Assembly (NCBI GenBank): GCA_013213985.1
Contig: JABSSP010000064.1
Span: 1 to 7,644, forward strand
Source: Candidatus Babelota bacterium
Lineage (GTDB): Bacteria; Babelota; Babeliae; Babelales; Vermiphilaceae
Direction: 5' to 3'
Length of the DNA stretch: 7,644 nucleotides
Shown here: piece by piece, positions 6,733 through 7,644 of the stretch
Layout: every line of letters starts with the position of its first letter
How positions within the stretch are numbered: the first letter of the stretch is position 1
Translations under genes and position numbers: made by a program
Notes under the pieces: model-generated
Databases searched by the model: none
The model's input: the letters and a program-made list of their open reading frames with translations, nothing else
Told to the model about the DNA's origin: nothing

Positions 6733-7113
6733 TTATTGAATAACACACCACTCTGATGATTTTGCTTGGCTTTCTTTTGCTATAAGTTCTCGTTCCTTCA
6801 AGTCATTTGCACATTTCATTTCTAGCCAAAGTTGTTGTGCTTGCAGTTCGGCTTGTATTTTTCCTTGCGGAATTAATTGCTTTATTGTTGCGAGATGAGT
6901 ACTTTGTTGTTCGAAGTTTATTCGTGTGCCAGCATACCATGAAAATTGTCTTAAAAAACAATCAAGATGTTGTTTATCTTTATCTAGTTTCGTTTGATAA
7001 TCAACATGAGGATATGTTACACCAGGATGGCGTTTAATGATTATTTTGCCTATGAGTGTTGTTTTGAAAGCTTCTGCTGTTGAACGGCTCTTTGTACAAT
7101 GGCAGTTTCTGAT
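6733..7113 (-). pseudogene. Start-less downstream half of a split gene
   Basis: The minus-strand frame ending in TAA at 6733-6735 is open for about 126 codons, back to a stop at 7114-7116. It has no ATG, GTG or TTG before a Met at 6817-6819, very close to its end. The translation looks like real protein: AEAFKTTLIGKIIIKRHPGV near the front, then YPHVDYQTKLDKDKQHLDC, SWYAGTRINFEQQ, and a charged, Gln/Glu-rich helical end (KIQAELQAQQLWLEMK, then NDLKERE) finishing SSEWCVIQ. It overlaps the tail of the secreted/membrane ORF at 7050-7340, which lies in the neighbouring frame; this half is in the -1 frame relative to it. The simplest reading is one gene of about 200 codons broken by a one-base change between 7053 and 7113, for example in the AAAA run near 7063-7066. 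A programmed -1 frameshift, a rare start codon or a sequencing error remain possible. I recognise no family. Confidence 0.6.
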
Positions 7114-7340
7114 CTATAGAGTGCTATGATAGCATTATTTCTTGCTAATGCATTGGTGTATTGATGAAGCTTAAATAATCCATATCCTGATACACAGACT
7201 GCACTAGTAGCGAGAACGATATTTGTAGTTGAATGTTTTTTTTGTCGCTGATGACTGGTTTTAGTAGTGTGCATTTGCAGAGCTAAAACAGGTAAAAAAA
7301 GCCCAAAAGCAGCTTTTTTTAAACTAGTATATCTGATCAT
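7050..7340 (-). CDS. Small secreted or membrane protein, front half of a split gene
   Basis: The 96-residue product has a lipid-targeting start: basic Lys8-Lys9, then a hydrophobic stretch AAFGLFLPVLALQM (10-23) that fits a signal peptide or first membrane segment. A second hydrophobic segment follows at about 41-56 (IVLATSAVCVSGYGLF), and a basic loop SHQRQKKH lies between them. The rest (YTNALARNNAIIALYRSETAIVQRAVQQQ) is helical and Gln-rich. The ATG has one of the best ribosome sites in the window and a good promoter, so the gene is likely expressed. The last dozen or so codons overlap another open frame that continues the coding pattern for about 110 more residues, so the stop at 7050 is probably premature. 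The function is unknown. Confidence 0.65.
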   Translation of the reverse strand: MIRYTSLKKAAFGLFLPVLALQMHTTKTSHQRQKKHSTTNIVLATSAVCVSGYGLFKLHQYTNALARNNAIIALYRSETAIVQRAVQQQKLSKQHS

Positions 7341-7348
7341 GACTATTT

Positions 7349-7355
7349 TCCTTCT
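7349..7355 (-). promoter_or_regulatory. Ribosome binding site of the 7340 gene
   Basis: AGAAGGA on the minus strand lies eight bases before the ATG at 7338-7340, an optimal match and spacing. It supports this start and argues that the gene is translated. Confidence 0.75.
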
Positions 7356-7392
7356 GTAAGGGTCAATAAATTAAACATATTACTTATAATAT

Positions 7393-7421
7393 ATCATAAA
7401 CGAATTTAAAAAAAGAATCAA
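7393..7421 (-). promoter_or_regulatory. Sigma-70 promoter of the 7340 gene
   Basis: On the minus strand TTGATT (7416-7421) and TATGAT (7393-7398) are 17 bases apart, matching four and five of six consensus bases. Transcription would begin near 7386, giving a leader of about 45 bases. Confidence 0.65.
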
Positions 7422-7464
7422 AAAGGTGCTATGAGAAATTAATTTTCAGGAATAAGTCAGGTAT

Positions 7465-7509
7465 AAAAAGAGAGGCGCGGCTGAATTTACCAGCCGCGCC
7501 TCTCTTTTT
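7465..7509 (-). terminator. Strong GC-rich terminator of a unit entering from the right
   Basis: Perfect 19-base arms (7465-7483 and 7491-7509) with the core GAGGCGCGGCTG enclose a 7-base loop and are flanked by A5 and T5 runs. No plus-strand gene lies upstream of it, so it most likely ends a minus-strand transcript from beyond 7512. It would also insulate the 7340 promoter from that transcript. Confidence 0.85.
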
Positions 7510-7511
7510 CT

Positions 7512-7644
7512 TAATGTTTTTTTAGCAATCTATAAGTGGTCTACCCACTAAGAAAAAAAGTGAACTCATATCTGGAACACAGTAGAGGAACAGCAATAAG
7601 GCCGACTATTTCTTTCCAGCGTTTGTGGCACCAGCCACCGACAC
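7512..7644 (-). other. Unassigned right edge, probably the 3' end of a minus-strand gene or RNA
   Basis: No gene can be assigned to this 133-base stretch. On the minus strand three frames end here, at 7541-7543, 7566-7568 and 7606-7608. The longest piece contains CHKRWKEIVGLIAVPLLC, and the shortest ends GATNAGKK. I recognise none of them. The last 65 bases are about half G+C, clearly above the rest of the window, and contain a perfect GTGGC/GCCAC hairpin (7625-7638), so a structured RNA or foreign DNA is also possible. The terminator just to the left supports a transcript coming from the right. Confidence 0.3.

Noticed and set aside
6807..7037. Plus-strand ORF of 76 codons
   Set aside because: It lies opposite the better-looking minus-strand frame 6733-7113 and has no ribosome site; its hydrophobic content reflects the complement of Gln- and Lys-rich codons.
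7512..7644. tRNA, tmRNA, RNase P or SRP RNA at the right edge
   Set aside because: I compared the conserved segments I remember of these RNAs on both strands and none matched.

Overview
The window is AT-rich bacterial chromosome (my estimate is below 40% GC). It carries six intact genes, one gene that looks broken or frameshifted, and a strong hairpin terminator behind most transcription units. Genes are compact with short gaps. Two features point to a cell with an inner membrane and an export system: a signal peptide on the cation/proton antiporter and a membrane zinc protease. The style (AT-rich, small secreted or membrane proteins with no recognisable family, divergent housekeeping enzymes) reminds me of host-associated lineages such as Candidatus Dependentiae (TM6). 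That is an impression, not something proved here.

Layout, left to right. An M48-like membrane metallopeptidase (46-1011, minus) lies downstream of a single-RRM RNA-binding protein (1097-1345, minus), with a near-perfect hairpin terminator between them. The RRM gene has a textbook promoter with a TATAAT box. It is divergent from a CPA2-type monovalent cation/proton antiporter (1615-3345, plus). Next come ribosomal protein bL31 (rpmE, 3460-3663) and release factor 1 (prfA, 3686-4765), only 22 bases apart and probably one operon, closed by a GC-rich terminator. CTP synthase (pyrG, 4929-6668) follows as its own unit. It converges on a minus-strand gene (about 6733-7340), with a bidirectional terminator between them. 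A GC-rich hairpin at 7465-7509 probably ends a further minus-strand unit that enters from the right edge.

The core genes serve translation (bL31, RF1) and nucleotide supply (CTP synthase); the rest concern RNA binding, membrane proteolysis and ion balance. They share no obvious single pathway. I see no mobile element, CRISPR array, tRNA or rRNA.

The points most worth checking are: (1) a minus-strand reading frame of about 126 codons at 6733-7113 with no ATG, GTG or TTG start near its beginning, overlapping the end of a secreted/membrane ORF in the -1 frame, which suggests one split gene of about 200 codons; (2) a CTP synthase whose synthase-domain motifs look eukaryote-like and whose glutaminase lid lacks the Arg and Glu linked to GTP activation; (3) an 11-A run inside prfA; and (4) an antiporter with an unusual extra C-terminal domain.
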